A DNA stretch of 64,000 nucleotides. Source: CBDBJQ01 sp965206405 (lineage in GTDB: Bacteria; Pseudomonadota; Alphaproteobacteria; UBA8366). The notes beneath the pieces are model-generated. The model searched no databases. It saw only the letters and a list, made by a program, of their open reading frames with translations, and was not told where the DNA came from. Shown in pieces: positions 31,125-41,196 of the stretch. How positions within the stretch are numbered: the first letter of the stretch is position 1; each line of letters opens with the position of its first letter. The stretch lies in NCBI GenBank assembly GCA_965206405.1, contig CBDBJQ010000006.1:992001-1056000 (forward strand). Reading direction: 5' to 3'. The translations under genes were made by a program, and so were the position numbers.

Positions 31125-32070
31125 CCGAGACATTTTACGAACAGCCAATTCTGAACTCTCCCTATGCGGAACCGACGCGACATCACGCGTTGGACGAGGA
31201 TGGGCAGCCTACTGACAATCCCCCGATCGCCGGCCGGCGGCGCTCCGAAAGAATTTCTCCTGTTCCGAAATCAAGAAAACAACGCGCCAAGACCGATAAG
31301 AATCAGAAAGCGCTCGACTTGAACGTCGATGACGGCATTTCCACGGAGGAGCAGGAATACGGCAGGCCGGTTATCAACGAAATCAGGTCGCGCGTCGCCG
31401 CCTGGCGCGGGCTGCCGAGCCAGACCGATTGGGGCGTGACGCCCGCCACCGCCCGCCTCTTGCAGCATTGGCGGCACCACGATTTTCAGGGCGTTCGCCC
31501 CTTCTTCTGCCAGGTCGAAGCGGTCGAAACGGTCATATGGCTCACGGAGGTCGCCCGAAACCAAAAGACCCACAAGCGCTTTTGGGACCATATCCAGGGC
31601 GCGAACGAGCAAGCCAATCCGGAGTTGATCCGCCTTGCCTTGAAGATGGCGACCGGCGCCGGCAAGACGACCGTGATGGCCATGCTCATGGCGTGGCAGA
31701 CCGTCAATGCGGTGCGTTCGCCGACGAGCAAACTGTTCACGCGCGGATTCTTGATCGTGACGCCAGGGATCACGATCCGCGACCGGCTGCGTGTTTTGCA
31801 GCCCGACGATCCGGACAGCTATTACAAGACCCGTGAGCTCGTCCCTGCCGACATGCTGGAGGAAATCAACAAGGCAAAGATCGTCATCACCAATTACCAC
31901 GCCTTTCAGCTTCGCGAGCTAATGGACACCAACAAGGTCGGCAGGTCCCTGCTGCAAGGCCGTGGCGACGCACTCAAGACCCAGGAGACCGAGGGCCAGA
32001 TGGTTCGCCGGGTCGCCGTAGAACTCATGGGACTGAAGAACATCGTCGTCATCAACGACGAAGCCCATCC
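31121..32070 (+). pseudogene. Res-type SF2 helicase/restriction subunit, 3' truncated
   Basis: The first 315 or so codons are a clean N-terminus of a BPTD_3080-like restriction helicase: MTETFYEQPILNSPY, VTPATARLLQHWRHHDFQGVRPFFCQVEA, Walker A LKMATGAGKTTVMAML, FLIVTPGITIRDRLRVLQPDDP, ITNYHAFQLRE and motif II VVINDEAH. Immediately after DEAH the homology stops and the sequence becomes, in a different frame, the tail of an AbiEii protein. The remaining helicase and nuclease domains, and any partner methyltransferase, are missing. The open frame runs on nonsensically to 32344. Confidence 0.82.
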
Positions 32071-32333
32071 GTGCGACCTTCGAGCGACGCCAAACGGCTA
32101 TCTCCAATGCGACGCCGCAAGGCCTCGACAAAAACTTTGCGGAGGATCAGGAGAAGCAGCGCCAATGGGCAGCGTTCGTCAGCCGCGAGCCGCTGCTTAT
32201 TGCGGCACCGAGTCTCAGGAAGGCGACAGAGGAAATCCGCGAATTCGCACTGCCGCCGCTCACAGCAGCAGCTTCGGTGAGTACATTCGACGCCAGATGG
32301 GGGGACGGCGGGCCATGGATACGGAAGGGTTAA
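32067..32333 (+). pseudogene. AbiEii-type toxin, C-terminal fragment
   Basis: A frame from 32067 to TAA 32331-32333 reads IRATFERRQTAISNATP, FAEDQEKQRQWAAFV, APSLRKATEEIREFALPPL. This is the C-terminal signature of a second AbiEii subtype, in which FxRR, then PxKQRQWxAF, then a final helix with PPL is typical. It is joined directly to the DEAH box of the preceding helicase and lacks its own start. Its stop TAA shares TTAA with the stop of the convergent NERD-helicase gene. Confidence 0.6.
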
Positions 32334-34015
32334 GCTATCGATGAGCGAAACCTGCTCAGGACCTTATCAGCACCAACGATGATCAGATGCGTGCGCGCCC
32401 GTGACAGGGCGACATAGGGCAACTCCGTGTCGATCACAGTGTCCGGCGTCGCCGCGATCACGACGACCGGGCGTTCAAGACCTTTGAAGCGCCTGATGCT
32501 GTCAACAACGATCCGGCCCTCGGACTGTTCATCACAGCGTATGGTACGAAATTCGCCCAAGCGACTGTCCGGCACGATCTTGTCGATTGCCGCCTCGGTG
32601 GAGACGAGAACTGCGATGTCATCGGGCGGCACGCGTTCGAGTGAATTCAGGCGCGCAACGCTGTCGGAGATTTTTCGCGCGAGCGCGCCCGGTGTATCCG
32701 CCTTGATCCAGTGAACCTCAACGCCTTCGGGACCGACGGCCTTGATCTCATGACCGGTGTAGTGCTGGCGCACCAGCTCGTGGATGCGCCGCGTGTTGCG
32801 CAGATTCAGTGTGAGGCGAATCGGAACCAGGTCGACGTCTTCGGGGACTTGGACCGCGCTCGCGTATACGCGCTGGTTGTTGTCGTAGAATATTCGGAAC
32901 ATCCCCCGGCCCTCGGGATCGAGCCCCGACTCGACTGCCGTCCACCACAGCGGCAGGAAATCCTGTCCCTCATCGACGATGATTGCATCGAATTTCTCAT
33001 CCGGCAGGCGCTCGAATGCCTGCATCAGGAGTTCCGGCAAGATATCTTCGAAGAGTTGTCTCTCTGGGATGCCTTCCGGATGCGGAATGCCCGCACGCCG
33101 AGTCATCTCCGCGCACAGCTCATGAAAGGTCATGACCGCCACCGGCGGGCCGTCCTTGAGACGGCGGCGAGTTTCGGTCGCCAGACCGTGGTTGTAGCAG
33201 ACGAACAAAGTGCGGAGGCCGCTTTCCGCGCAGCGCCTGGCTTCCTCCATTGCCAGTACCGTCTTGCCGGTGCCGGCCCCGCCGCTAATGGCGGCACGCG
33301 GCACCGCTTCTATCGCACGCAGGATATGAAACTGCTGCTGCGTCAGCACTTGCAGGGCGGCATCGTCACGGGACAGCACCGTGCCGAGCGGCGTGCGGAG
33401 CTGGAACGGTTTCGCGAGGATTTTTTCGAGCACCTGAATTCCGTCCCGGCCCAGCTCTTTGGTCCGCCCTTCATCGGGCGGCGCATCGCCGAAGCGTTCG
33501 AGAATCCAATCCCGGAACCCGTCCTCGAACCGTTCGGCGAAACAGAATATGCGCTGCGGCATGTCCGCGCCGAGATCGCCTGATGGCGCGGACGAGTGAG
33601 GCAACACGACGCTATGCCGCGCCCGGATGCGCCGCGCGTTCCAGTGCGGCGACGCGTTAAGCTTTCTCAAGAGCTCGTGTTTCGCGCTTCTGGCCTGCTG
33701 CACCGGGTTCTTGATGTTATGCGTCACCTTCCAGCGATCGCGGCTCGTCCATCGATCGGTACGCGGATCGTAGGCGACCGAGCCGCCTTTCACTTCAAGC
33801 GTCAGCATCCCGAGTTCGGCGTGCGCGACGATAAAATCGCATTCGCCGTCCACTTCCTCGCCATCAGGTTTCAACCCGAGCCACGGGCGCGAATAGAACA
33901 CCACGAAGGAATCATCCAGCACGGCCTCCAGTCGCCTGAACACTTCACACTCCGTGCTCCGCAGCATATTGCCCGTGACATCGGGCGGCAGCGTTCTGGG
34001 CCATATCACCGCCAT
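32330..34015 (-). CDS. NERD-domain nuclease fused to SF1 helicase
   Basis: The 561-residue product starts at ATG 34015, one base after the drmB stop. Residues about 20-140 form a NERD domain (LDDSFVVFYSRPWLG, then GECDFIVAHAELGMLTLEVKGG), with D and ExK of a PD-(D/E)XK nuclease site. From about residue 260 it is a UvrD/RecD-like helicase: Walker A SGGAGTGKTVLAMEEA, motif II AIIVDEGQDFLPLWW, motif IV LTLNLRNTRRIHELV and motif VI YVALSRARTHLIIVG. It is the last gene of the DISARM-like operon and occupies the position where DrmC (PLD nuclease) might be expected. It could process DNA opened by DrmAB. All motifs are intact. Confidence 0.85.
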   Translation of the reverse strand: MAVIWPRTLPPDVTGNMLRSTECEVFRRLEAVLDDSFVVFYSRPWLGLKPDGEEVDGECDFIVAHAELGMLTLEVKGGSVAYDPRTDRWTSRDRWKVTHNIKNPVQQARSAKHELLRKLNASPHWNARRIRARHSVVLPHSSAPSGDLGADMPQRIFCFAERFEDGFRDWILERFGDAPPDEGRTKELGRDGIQVLEKILAKPFQLRTPLGTVLSRDDAALQVLTQQQFHILRAIEAVPRAAISGGAGTGKTVLAMEEARRCAESGLRTLFVCYNHGLATETRRRLKDGPPVAVMTFHELCAEMTRRAGIPHPEGIPERQLFEDILPELLMQAFERLPDEKFDAIIVDEGQDFLPLWWTAVESGLDPEGRGMFRIFYDNNQRVYASAVQVPEDVDLVPIRLTLNLRNTRRIHELVRQHYTGHEIKAVGPEGVEVHWIKADTPGALARKISDSVARLNSLERVPPDDIAVLVSTEAAIDKIVPDSRLGEFRTIRCDEQSEGRIVVDSIRRFKGLERPVVVIAATPDTVIDTELPYVALSRARTHLIIVGADKVLSRFRSSIA

Positions 34016-34016
34016 G

Positions 34017-35852
34017 TCACGTCCTCGGAACGAGCGGTGAGAAAAACCCAACTTCGGGCGCGTCCGGCAGACCGACGAGCGCGGCCCGATCCAGGAAGCG
34101 GTTGTATTCCTCACAAGCGGTCTCCGGCGCGAGGACGCAGGCATGACATGCCGCGAGGGACAGGCGGTCGGCACCGGAAATGATGCACAGCGGGTCGGAA
34201 GAGCACCATTCCATAGCCCGGATCGCCGCTTCGACTGCACGTCCGATGCGATGGGTTTCGCCCTGGCGTTGCAGACCGCCGAGGGTGCCGTCGGAATCGG
34301 AAGTGGCGGTATAGATCAGCAGTCCCGCCATGCCGTCGGTCCCGTCGCTCACATAGAGACGTTCGCGCAACGCGGCGGTGGAGTAGCCGCATTCCAGCGT
34401 GAGTTGGCGCATGAGCGCATGAGCGAAGCTGTGCGCCAGCAAGTAGCGTGGCGTAATCGGCCAGGCGGGCTCACCTTCGCCGTACCGACGGTGGTGCCAT
34501 TCGATCCGCCACGCCTCATTGACGCGTTGCGCGCGCGCCGCTACATCGTCCTGCATTTCCCAGGTGTGAAGCGTGTCCTGATTGAAGGCGAGGAAAATGC
34601 CTTCGCCGCGGACCTCGACCGCCGGGAGCCAGCCGGGATCGCCGACGGCGATCGCCGCGATGTCCGGACTGTCTTCGTCGCCAGGCGGATTGATCCGCGT
34701 GAAGCCTTTCAGGGCGCGCACCTCGCGCAGTCGGACAACGCGGACGACGCGGCTGATGAACGGGCGCAGGCTGTCGGGCACGGCCACGTTGCGCACCTCG
34801 AATTCGCGTGCGTCCCTGTCCCGCGTATCCGTGCCCGAGATCAACTGCCGGTATTCCTCCTGGCGGATGTTCAGGATGGCGTCGTCGTTGTATCGTGTCA
34901 GGCGGTCTTCGATCTGCCGCGCAAGCTTGTCAGGGCTCAGGCCGAGTTCCCGAAGAACGGGCTCAAGATCGCCTTGGGCGAGGATGCGGATGAAGGTGGC
35001 GCGATCCTCGGGCTTCGTCGTGACGATCGGGTTCCAGTAGACGCCGAGCGCTTCCTGTATCGCATCCGACCACGGAGGAATGCTGAGGGCCGACTCGATG
35101 ACCGGGAAATACAGGTTCGATGCGCCGCGTTGCAGCGCCCGCGGTTCGCAATCGCATGTCTCGTTGGCCGCGGCCAGCCAGGGCCGCCGGCCACGGCAGC
35201 GGAAGCCGCGCCAGGTCTGGGCGCTGAATACGCCATCCATCGAACGCCGCGCTCCGCAATCGCCGCAGCTCAGGATCAGTCCGGCGAGGCCCGGCCGCTC
35301 AGACCTGAGATACAGATCGGCGCGTTCCTTCTTCTTGCAATCCGCCTTGTGGCCGACCCGGAAGTGCCACGGAAAATCATCCAGGTGCCCCTTGGGGCAG
35401 GCCATGACGAAACGGATGGGCACCGCGAATATCCTGCGCTGGCCCGGCGCTTTGCGCGTGCAGCCCGCGCAATAGCGACCGGCCCGGCCGGGGTCCTGCG
35501 ACCAGCGGCCCGCCGGGGCGAGACGGTCGCATTGCGGGCATTGCAGCCATTCCGGAAACCGCGCCGCAACGAGGGTGCGGCCGTCAGGATTGCCCTGATC
35601 GTCCCGCCAGTTCTCATCGACGACAGGCGGCAGACGGAATCCGCCGACGGAGAGCTTCCGTTGCAAACGCGGTTCGGTGATTCTCTGCGGATTGGCCAGC
35701 CCCGCCGGCGGGAAGGACCTGTCCCATTCTTCGAGCCCGGCCGCGACCGCGGATACGGGGGCGCCGTCGGCGCGGAAGTCCACGACGGACCCTGGCCCGA
35801 AGGTTATGACGGCGGCGCTCCTGCGCAATTCTCCCAGCCGGTTATTCGCCAT
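34017..35852 (-). CDS. drmB: DrmB-like DUF1998 protein of a DISARM-related system
   Basis: A 611-residue protein with paired cysteines (CPQC near residue 106, CAGC near 127, CGDCGA near 198) and, at the C-terminus, the DUF1998 region: LLAHSFAHALMRQLTLECGY near residue 470, then CSSDPLC and CHAC-type cysteines (about 554-570). The N-terminal RRSAAVITFGPGSVVDFR is typical of DrmB. DrmB forms a DNA-binding complex with the DrmA helicase in DISARM. Its ATG at 35852 lies inside the drmA end (11-nt overlap), so the two are translationally linked. No frameshift is evident. Confidence 0.87.
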   Translation of the reverse strand: MANNRLGELRRSAAVITFGPGSVVDFRADGAPVSAVAAGLEEWDRSFPPAGLANPQRITEPRLQRKLSVGGFRLPPVVDENWRDDQGNPDGRTLVAARFPEWLQCPQCDRLAPAGRWSQDPGRAGRYCAGCTRKAPGQRRIFAVPIRFVMACPKGHLDDFPWHFRVGHKADCKKKERADLYLRSERPGLAGLILSCGDCGARRSMDGVFSAQTWRGFRCRGRRPWLAAANETCDCEPRALQRGASNLYFPVIESALSIPPWSDAIQEALGVYWNPIVTTKPEDRATFIRILAQGDLEPVLRELGLSPDKLARQIEDRLTRYNDDAILNIRQEEYRQLISGTDTRDRDAREFEVRNVAVPDSLRPFISRVVRVVRLREVRALKGFTRINPPGDEDSPDIAAIAVGDPGWLPAVEVRGEGIFLAFNQDTLHTWEMQDDVAARAQRVNEAWRIEWHHRRYGEGEPAWPITPRYLLAHSFAHALMRQLTLECGYSTAALRERLYVSDGTDGMAGLLIYTATSDSDGTLGGLQRQGETHRIGRAVEAAIRAMEWCSSDPLCIISGADRLSLAACHACVLAPETACEEYNRFLDRAALVGLPDAPEVGFFSPLVPRT

Positions 35853-38800
35853 CGCCGTTCCCCCCGGATGTCCGTTCGCGCAGCCATTCAGCGAGCCTGA
35901 ACCGCGTCGCGGCCTCGACGCTGCGCATGTTGTTCATTGTCGGCCAGGCCTCGCCCGGCATGCGTCCCATCGCCCGCAAGGTTGCGACGCGTTCCGCATC
36001 CTGGAGCAGCGAACTGCAGACCTGCCGGCTCCAGTAGCTTCGCGGCGCGCGGAACTCCCAAGTGTCGAGACAGCGCTCCAGCTCCAGCCTGACGGCCGCT
36101 TCCTGCGGATCGATCGCCGCCGCGCGTCCGACAATATCGTCTATAAGGTCTTTCGCGGCATCGATCGCATCGTCGTCGAGTGCCGGGCGGTCGATCATGC
36201 CGGGCGCCAGATGCCGCACCAGCGCCACGAGCACCGCATGCAGCGCCCGGTCGCGTGCCCGCGATGCGAAAGGCGTCACGCTGGTCGGTTCAACGTCCCG
36301 GTACAGGGTTTCGTGCCAGGTCGGGAAGCTTTCGTAATGCGACCGGTCGCGGGCCTTGGCGTTATTGAGCACGGCGATGACGAGCCCAGGCACGTCGCCG
36401 CGCCCGACACGGCTTGTCGCCTGGATGTATTCGGCGATGCCCTTCGGCTGGCCGTTCACCAGCATCAGGCCGAGACGGGGGATATCGACGCCGACGCTGA
36501 GCATGTTCGTCGCAAGCACGACATCGAGCGCCCCCTGATCGGCGGCGCGGATCGTGAGCCGGTCCAACATGTCCCGGACTTCGGCCTGCGTGCGCCTGGA
36601 TGTCAGCTCTTCGATGAACTCGGGGTGACGCGCCGTCTCGCCGCGCCGTTGCGCGAGCAGCGCGAGGCTGTCGTTCACGTCGTCCTGCATCAGCACGAGC
36701 GCGCCGCCCAGCTCGCGCAGCGAGTTGAAATACGACACCAGCGTCCAGTACGGATCGCGCTCGGCGTCGTCCGTCGTGCCGCCCGAGGCGGACTGGAGAA
36801 GGGAGGCGGCTACGCCCTGAAGGATGAACTTCGCCGACCGGCCCGCCGTGGTGACGCCCGCATAGACGCGGCCCGGCGCGTCGCGATCCACCACGGCGAA
36901 TGCGGAATCCGAGGCGTCCAGACACGACGGCGGGAACTGTTCCGTTTTGCGGTCGAACAGGGCGGCCACCTGTTCGGAAGCTCGCCGGATCGTCGCCGTG
37001 GAGCCGATTATCTTCGGGCGCGCGCCGCGTGCGGCAAACATCCGGTCGATCGCGACTTCATAGAGGCCGGCGACCGTGCCGAGCGGACCGGAAATCAGAT
37101 GCAGCTCGTCCTGGAGGATCAGATCGGGCGGCGTACCGGTGTTCAGGCCGAACAGTCCGTTGATTTCCTTGCGCCGGACGATCTGCGCGAACTTGTCGAT
37201 CGTGCCGATCAACAGCGTCGGCCGCATCCGGTACACGTCCTCGTCCACCGTCCAGACCGGGAGCGGGGTATCCGGATCGAACAGGAGGCAGCCTTCGTTC
37301 TCGCAGTGGACGTGAATCGCGTTTGCCTGTTCGTCGTGCTCCCAGGTCAGCGGTTCCCGGCAGGCCGGACAATGCACGAGCTGCTTCGGCGTCGGCTGGT
37401 CCGGCGCGCCACCGAGCGCGGCGGCGGCATCACTGACCCTGTTCGGCACGGCGTCGCCCCCGACCCAGAGACCGATCGAGAACGGGGTTTGCCCGCATTC
37501 GCGGCGGGACACGCCCGCTTCGCGGATGCGACCGCGCCGGATCGCCTCGCAGGCGAGCAGGACCGAGGCGGCGCGCGCAAACTGTTGCGTCGTGAGCAGG
37601 CGCAGCGTGTAACGCATGATCGCGGCGACGCCGTCGCCGGCGTCCGGATCGTCTCTGGCGGACAGTCTTCTGTAGAAGGTGAGGAAGGCGATAAGCGCAA
37701 GATAAGCTTCCGTCTTGCCGCCGCCCGTCGGGAACCACAGCAGGTCCATGATCCGGCGTTCTGCATGTTCGCGGTCGGCGACGGATGCAGCCGCAAGCAG
37801 GATGAAGCCGAGCTGGAACGGCCGCCATTCAAGCGGGCCGCGCCTGCTTTTCTCGGGATCCCAGCCGTGCTGCATATCCATTGCGAGATTGGCCAGTTGG
37901 AAGGCGCGGGACATCGCAGCGTCTTCGGCGATTCGCATAGCACCTCCGGCCATGCGGGTATGTACGTCCCGGCAGACCGCGGTGTTTTTTGCGGCCTGGT
38001 CCTTCAACTCTTCGGGAAGTGAAGCCACTTCCGCTTCCCTGTCCTCGATCCATTGTTCATAGGCGGCAGGAAGCTGTTGCAGGGCGTCGCCAAGGTCTTC
38101 CGGCGCGGTCGTCGCCAGCCACCGTGCCGAGAGCGGTTTGAGCTTCCCGGCCGCGCGCAGCCCGTCGAAGATTTGGTGACCGGCCGCGCTTGTCGCGGGA
38201 ACGGTGGCCGTGGGAATCCAGCTTGTGGCCACCATGTCGGCTGAAGCACCGTCGGCCCCCGTGTTCCATTCGACCGAGCAGGTGTGACCGGTCGCGAACT
38301 CGTGGGCGCTGCGATACAGCAGCGCCGCGGAGCGATCGTCGTCGTCGAGCACCGCCCGCCGCGACGGCCGCGCCACCAGCACGGTGCCTGGCCGCGGGCG
38401 AATCTCAACGCGGATCTGGAACAGCGTCAGTCGCTCGATTCCGTCGCGGCCCTCGTCTTCATCGGGTTCGGCCTGATTCAGCAGCGTGACGGTGGCGAGC
38501 GTACCGCCCGACCACGGCGCGGTGCGTATGTGCAGCCTCACGCCCGGAGGTGCGCCCTGCGGTTCGAGATCGATGAACCGCGAGGCTTCTTCCAGAGTGA
38601 CGTCGTCCACCGGAATGTCATGCGCCCGGCGCCGCCATTGCGTGCGTCGTCGCGCAGCGCCGCCGCCGTTACCCTGTTCGCCGTTCTCCGCCTCAGCGGG
38701 GGCGACGGGCTCGTAGATTGCGAAGCGGACCATCACGTCCAGTTTGGGGGAGCCTTGCGCCGCGCGCGCCGCAAAGGAGACGCCCGCCGAACAGGGGCGC

Positions 38801-39027
38801 ATGAGACCGGCGAGCGAGACTTCCTCTTCCTCGCCACCGCCGCCGGTTTCGCTTTCCTCCCCACCGGACAGGCCGAGGCGTTCGTCTTCCTCCGCCCCCA
38901 TGCGGGTTTCGCGCGGCCACAATATCCCCGTCAGATACACGTCCGAGGGGCGCGAGGTCAGGGTTTCGTCCGCGGTATAAGGCCCCACCAGGTCACATTT
39001 AAGCCTGTCAAGAAGACTGTCGCGCAT
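35842..39027 (-). CDS. drmA: DrmA-like SF2 helicase of a DISARM-related system
   Basis: The start is ATG 39027, preceded by GGAGG, giving 1061 residues. Walker A FPTGGGKTEA is near residue 430. A four-cysteine zinc site (CPAC...CENEGC) lies at about 555-578. Motif II is the unusual QDELHL (LILQDELHLISGPLGTVAG, about 640). The C-terminal helicase half includes NMLSVGVDIPRLGLMLVNGQP and motif VI QATSRVGRGDVPGLVI (about 870). This arrangement matches DrmA. The first 90 residues have an acidic Glu/Gly-rich linker. It starts 2 bp after the UvrD-like gene and overlaps drmB by 11 nt. Confidence 0.88.
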   Translation of the reverse strand: MRDSLLDRLKCDLVGPYTADETLTSRPSDVYLTGILWPRETRMGAEEDERLGLSGGEESETGGGGEEEEVSLAGLMRPCSAGVSFAARAAQGSPKLDVMVRFAIYEPVAPAEAENGEQGNGGGAARRRTQWRRRAHDIPVDDVTLEEASRFIDLEPQGAPPGVRLHIRTAPWSGGTLATVTLLNQAEPDEDEGRDGIERLTLFQIRVEIRPRPGTVLVARPSRRAVLDDDDRSAALLYRSAHEFATGHTCSVEWNTGADGASADMVATSWIPTATVPATSAAGHQIFDGLRAAGKLKPLSARWLATTAPEDLGDALQQLPAAYEQWIEDREAEVASLPEELKDQAAKNTAVCRDVHTRMAGGAMRIAEDAAMSRAFQLANLAMDMQHGWDPEKSRRGPLEWRPFQLGFILLAAASVADREHAERRIMDLLWFPTGGGKTEAYLALIAFLTFYRRLSARDDPDAGDGVAAIMRYTLRLLTTQQFARAASVLLACEAIRRGRIREAGVSRRECGQTPFSIGLWVGGDAVPNRVSDAAAALGGAPDQPTPKQLVHCPACREPLTWEHDEQANAIHVHCENEGCLLFDPDTPLPVWTVDEDVYRMRPTLLIGTIDKFAQIVRRKEINGLFGLNTGTPPDLILQDELHLISGPLGTVAGLYEVAIDRMFAARGARPKIIGSTATIRRASEQVAALFDRKTEQFPPSCLDASDSAFAVVDRDAPGRVYAGVTTAGRSAKFILQGVAASLLQSASGGTTDDAERDPYWTLVSYFNSLRELGGALVLMQDDVNDSLALLAQRRGETARHPEFIEELTSRRTQAEVRDMLDRLTIRAADQGALDVVLATNMLSVGVDIPRLGLMLVNGQPKGIAEYIQATSRVGRGDVPGLVIAVLNNAKARDRSHYESFPTWHETLYRDVEPTSVTPFASRARDRALHAVLVALVRHLAPGMIDRPALDDDAIDAAKDLIDDIVGRAAAIDPQEAAVRLELERCLDTWEFRAPRSYWSRQVCSSLLQDAERVATLRAMGRMPGEAWPTMNNMRSVEAATRFRLAEWLRERTSGGNGDGE

Positions 39028-39029
39028 GG

Positions 39030-41138
39030 TCACCACCTCCGTCGTCCGAAATATGCCGTGCTGTAGCCCAGCACCAGCGGCGCCAGCATGATTCCGCTGC
39101 TTCGCCACGGCTCGTACAGCGTCTCGCTCTCGGGCGCATCCGGCGGCAGAACGATCGTGCGCACCCCGCGCACATGCAGATGCCGGATCGTGTCGGGCGG
39201 CCGCCGCTTGCCGCCGCCGAGTTTCCTCTGCACGGCATCGGCGACGGTGAACAGATCAGTGTTGACCGCAGGGGACAGAACCGCGAGACATTGTCCCTGT
39301 CCATCCTCCTTGAGCCGATAGACGAACTTGGCGTCGCGGTCGCTTTCGGCGACCAGCGATACGGTCTCATCCGCGAAGCTGCGAATTCGGGTCTGGGCGG
39401 CGCGCACTGCGTCGGGGCTCGCAAAGAAACTGCGCCCCGCCAGGCCTTCGGCCCCGATATCGCCGTCATGTCCGATTTCCACCTGGGCACGCGGCTGATC
39501 GTTACGTGTGTGAAGGCAGTAGGCTCTGCCGGATGCCTCGACGCGACCGGCGAATTGCTGATATCCGCGGCCGATCAGCAGCCGCGACCGTCCGCGCGTC
39601 GCGCCGACGAACACGACGCGCGCCTCTTCGTCCTGATCGATATTTTTGCTGCTCGCATGCGGCAGCATCAGATGCACGGTGTCCGCCTCACGCCCCTTGG
39701 AAGCGTGAATCGTGCCGACGATGGGGCCGTGCAGCCCCAATTCGGCATGACACAGTTCGGCGGGGGGCTGTTTGCGTCCGAGGCGCTGCCGCAACAGGCG
39801 CATCTCTACAACCGCTTGCGTGCGGCCCGCGACGCGCACCAGATGCCCCCATGCCTCATCGGCATCAGATGTCGCAAGCGACGTGCCGTGCACCCTGTCG
39901 GCCCACAGGGCCATGAACCTTTCGCGGCTCAGATCGGCGTCCGTATGTTCGCCCAGAGCAGCACCGATCCACGGCGCGAGGCACACTGGCAGCCCCGACA
40001 TCCGGACCCGGTGCGGGATGCCGTTCTGCGTCAGTATCGAAGTGGTCAGCAATACGTCGCAGCGCCTACGATAGAGGATGAACGCATCCTCAAGCTCAGC
40101 CAGAGCGGCATCGTCAACATTCGGCGCTTCGCCATGCGCAAGCCTGATCACCTCGTCTTTGATCTCGGCGAGCTTGTCGCCGTTCTCACCCGCAGCGGTC
40201 AGCACCTTGCGTCGCGTATCCGAGAATATCGTCAGCAATTGCGGTGAACCGGTGCGATGCACCTGTGTCAGCTCGCATTCCCTGAACGCGCCCGCCGCGC
40301 CACGCCGGATTTTCTCGGGCAATGGCGGTTCGCCGGCTTGTCCTTCCCGGACCTCCCGGTCATCCGCGAAGCCGTAGATGGCCTGTGCCTCGTCCGCGAA
40401 TACGGTGACGCCGTAGCGCGGTGACAGTTTGCGGATAATCTCCACGACCAGGTCGGCGCGGATGCCGACAATATCCTGCGCCTCGTCAACGACCAGATGT
40501 TCGACCGTTTCAAGATATTCGCCGACATTCTCATCCTGCCCGACGAGATCGAGCACGCGTTCGATATTTTCTTCGTAGGTGCTGAGTATTTTCGCTTCTT
40601 CGTCGAAGCCCGAATGAATCGTCCAGGCGTGCGAGTCCAGCGTTGCGATCTTGACCGCATAAGCAGCCGATGCGTCTTCGAGATAGGCGGCGATCCGGTC
40701 CCTGATTTCGCGCACGGCGGTGCGTGTGAAACTGATCAGCCAGATGCGGCTCGGCTCCAGACCGCCCTGGTCGATCAACTGCGAGACCCGCGCGCAGGCG
40801 ACGGCCGTCTTGCCCGTTCCCGGACCGGCCCCGACCAGCAAACGGTCTTCGGGCGGTGCGTCGATCACCTCCCGTTGCGACTCGTCCCACTCTATCAGGG
40901 CGGGGGGAACGACCTGAAATTCGGCGGCCGGCTCTACTTCTTCCATCCCGACCGCCTCCGCCGTTTCGGCGTCACCGGCGGGCGCGATGCCGTCGAGCCA
41001 GACCTCGCCGCCATTGACCAGCGGCCGGAATTCCTTCTTGTACTTGATAACCGGCTTCCCATCGAGATGGCGCAGGGGGCGCGTCACGCGCGCGATCTCA
41101 CGTCCCTGCCTGAATATCCGTACCTCGACTTGCGCCAT
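39030..41138 (-). CDS. UvrD-like SF1 helicase in the DISARM-like operon
   Basis: A 702-residue protein with a beta-rich N-terminal region of about 80 residues (VEVRIFRQGREIARV), then a complete SF1A helicase: Q-motif WDESQREVI, Walker A LLVGAGPGTGKTAVA (about residue 105), Ia LISFTRTAVREIRDRI, II LVVDEAQDIVGIR, III VTVFADEAQAIYGF, IV CELTQVHRTGSPQ, V GTIHASKGREADTVHL and VI VVFVGATRGRSRLLIG. The last 170 residues have no domain I recognise. It lies between vsr and drmA, the slot where class 2 DISARM may carry DrmE; a remote relation to DrmE cannot be excluded. It starts 58 bp after vsr, the longest gap in the operon. Confidence 0.82.
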   Translation of the reverse strand: MAQVEVRIFRQGREIARVTRPLRHLDGKPVIKYKKEFRPLVNGGEVWLDGIAPAGDAETAEAVGMEEVEPAAEFQVVPPALIEWDESQREVIDAPPEDRLLVGAGPGTGKTAVACARVSQLIDQGGLEPSRIWLISFTRTAVREIRDRIAAYLEDASAAYAVKIATLDSHAWTIHSGFDEEAKILSTYEENIERVLDLVGQDENVGEYLETVEHLVVDEAQDIVGIRADLVVEIIRKLSPRYGVTVFADEAQAIYGFADDREVREGQAGEPPLPEKIRRGAAGAFRECELTQVHRTGSPQLLTIFSDTRRKVLTAAGENGDKLAEIKDEVIRLAHGEAPNVDDAALAELEDAFILYRRRCDVLLTTSILTQNGIPHRVRMSGLPVCLAPWIGAALGEHTDADLSRERFMALWADRVHGTSLATSDADEAWGHLVRVAGRTQAVVEMRLLRQRLGRKQPPAELCHAELGLHGPIVGTIHASKGREADTVHLMLPHASSKNIDQDEEARVVFVGATRGRSRLLIGRGYQQFAGRVEASGRAYCLHTRNDQPRAQVEIGHDGDIGAEGLAGRSFFASPDAVRAAQTRIRSFADETVSLVAESDRDAKFVYRLKEDGQGQCLAVLSPAVNTDLFTVADAVQRKLGGGKRRPPDTIRHLHVRGVRTIVLPPDAPESETLYEPWRSSGIMLAPLVLGYSTAYFGRRRW

Positions 41139-41196
41139 AACTTTGTTTCCGAATTTTTCCCCGCGCGGCCGTAAACCTCATGGTTGCATGGCGCAT

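Noticed and set aside
34143..35900. A 585-codon open frame opposite drmB
   Set aside because: Antisense shadow of the DUF1998 gene; no domain pattern.
35677..38022. A 781-codon open frame opposite drmA and drmB
   Set aside because: Antisense shadow: Arg/Gly/His-rich composition with no motifs, while the minus strand has clear helicase motifs.
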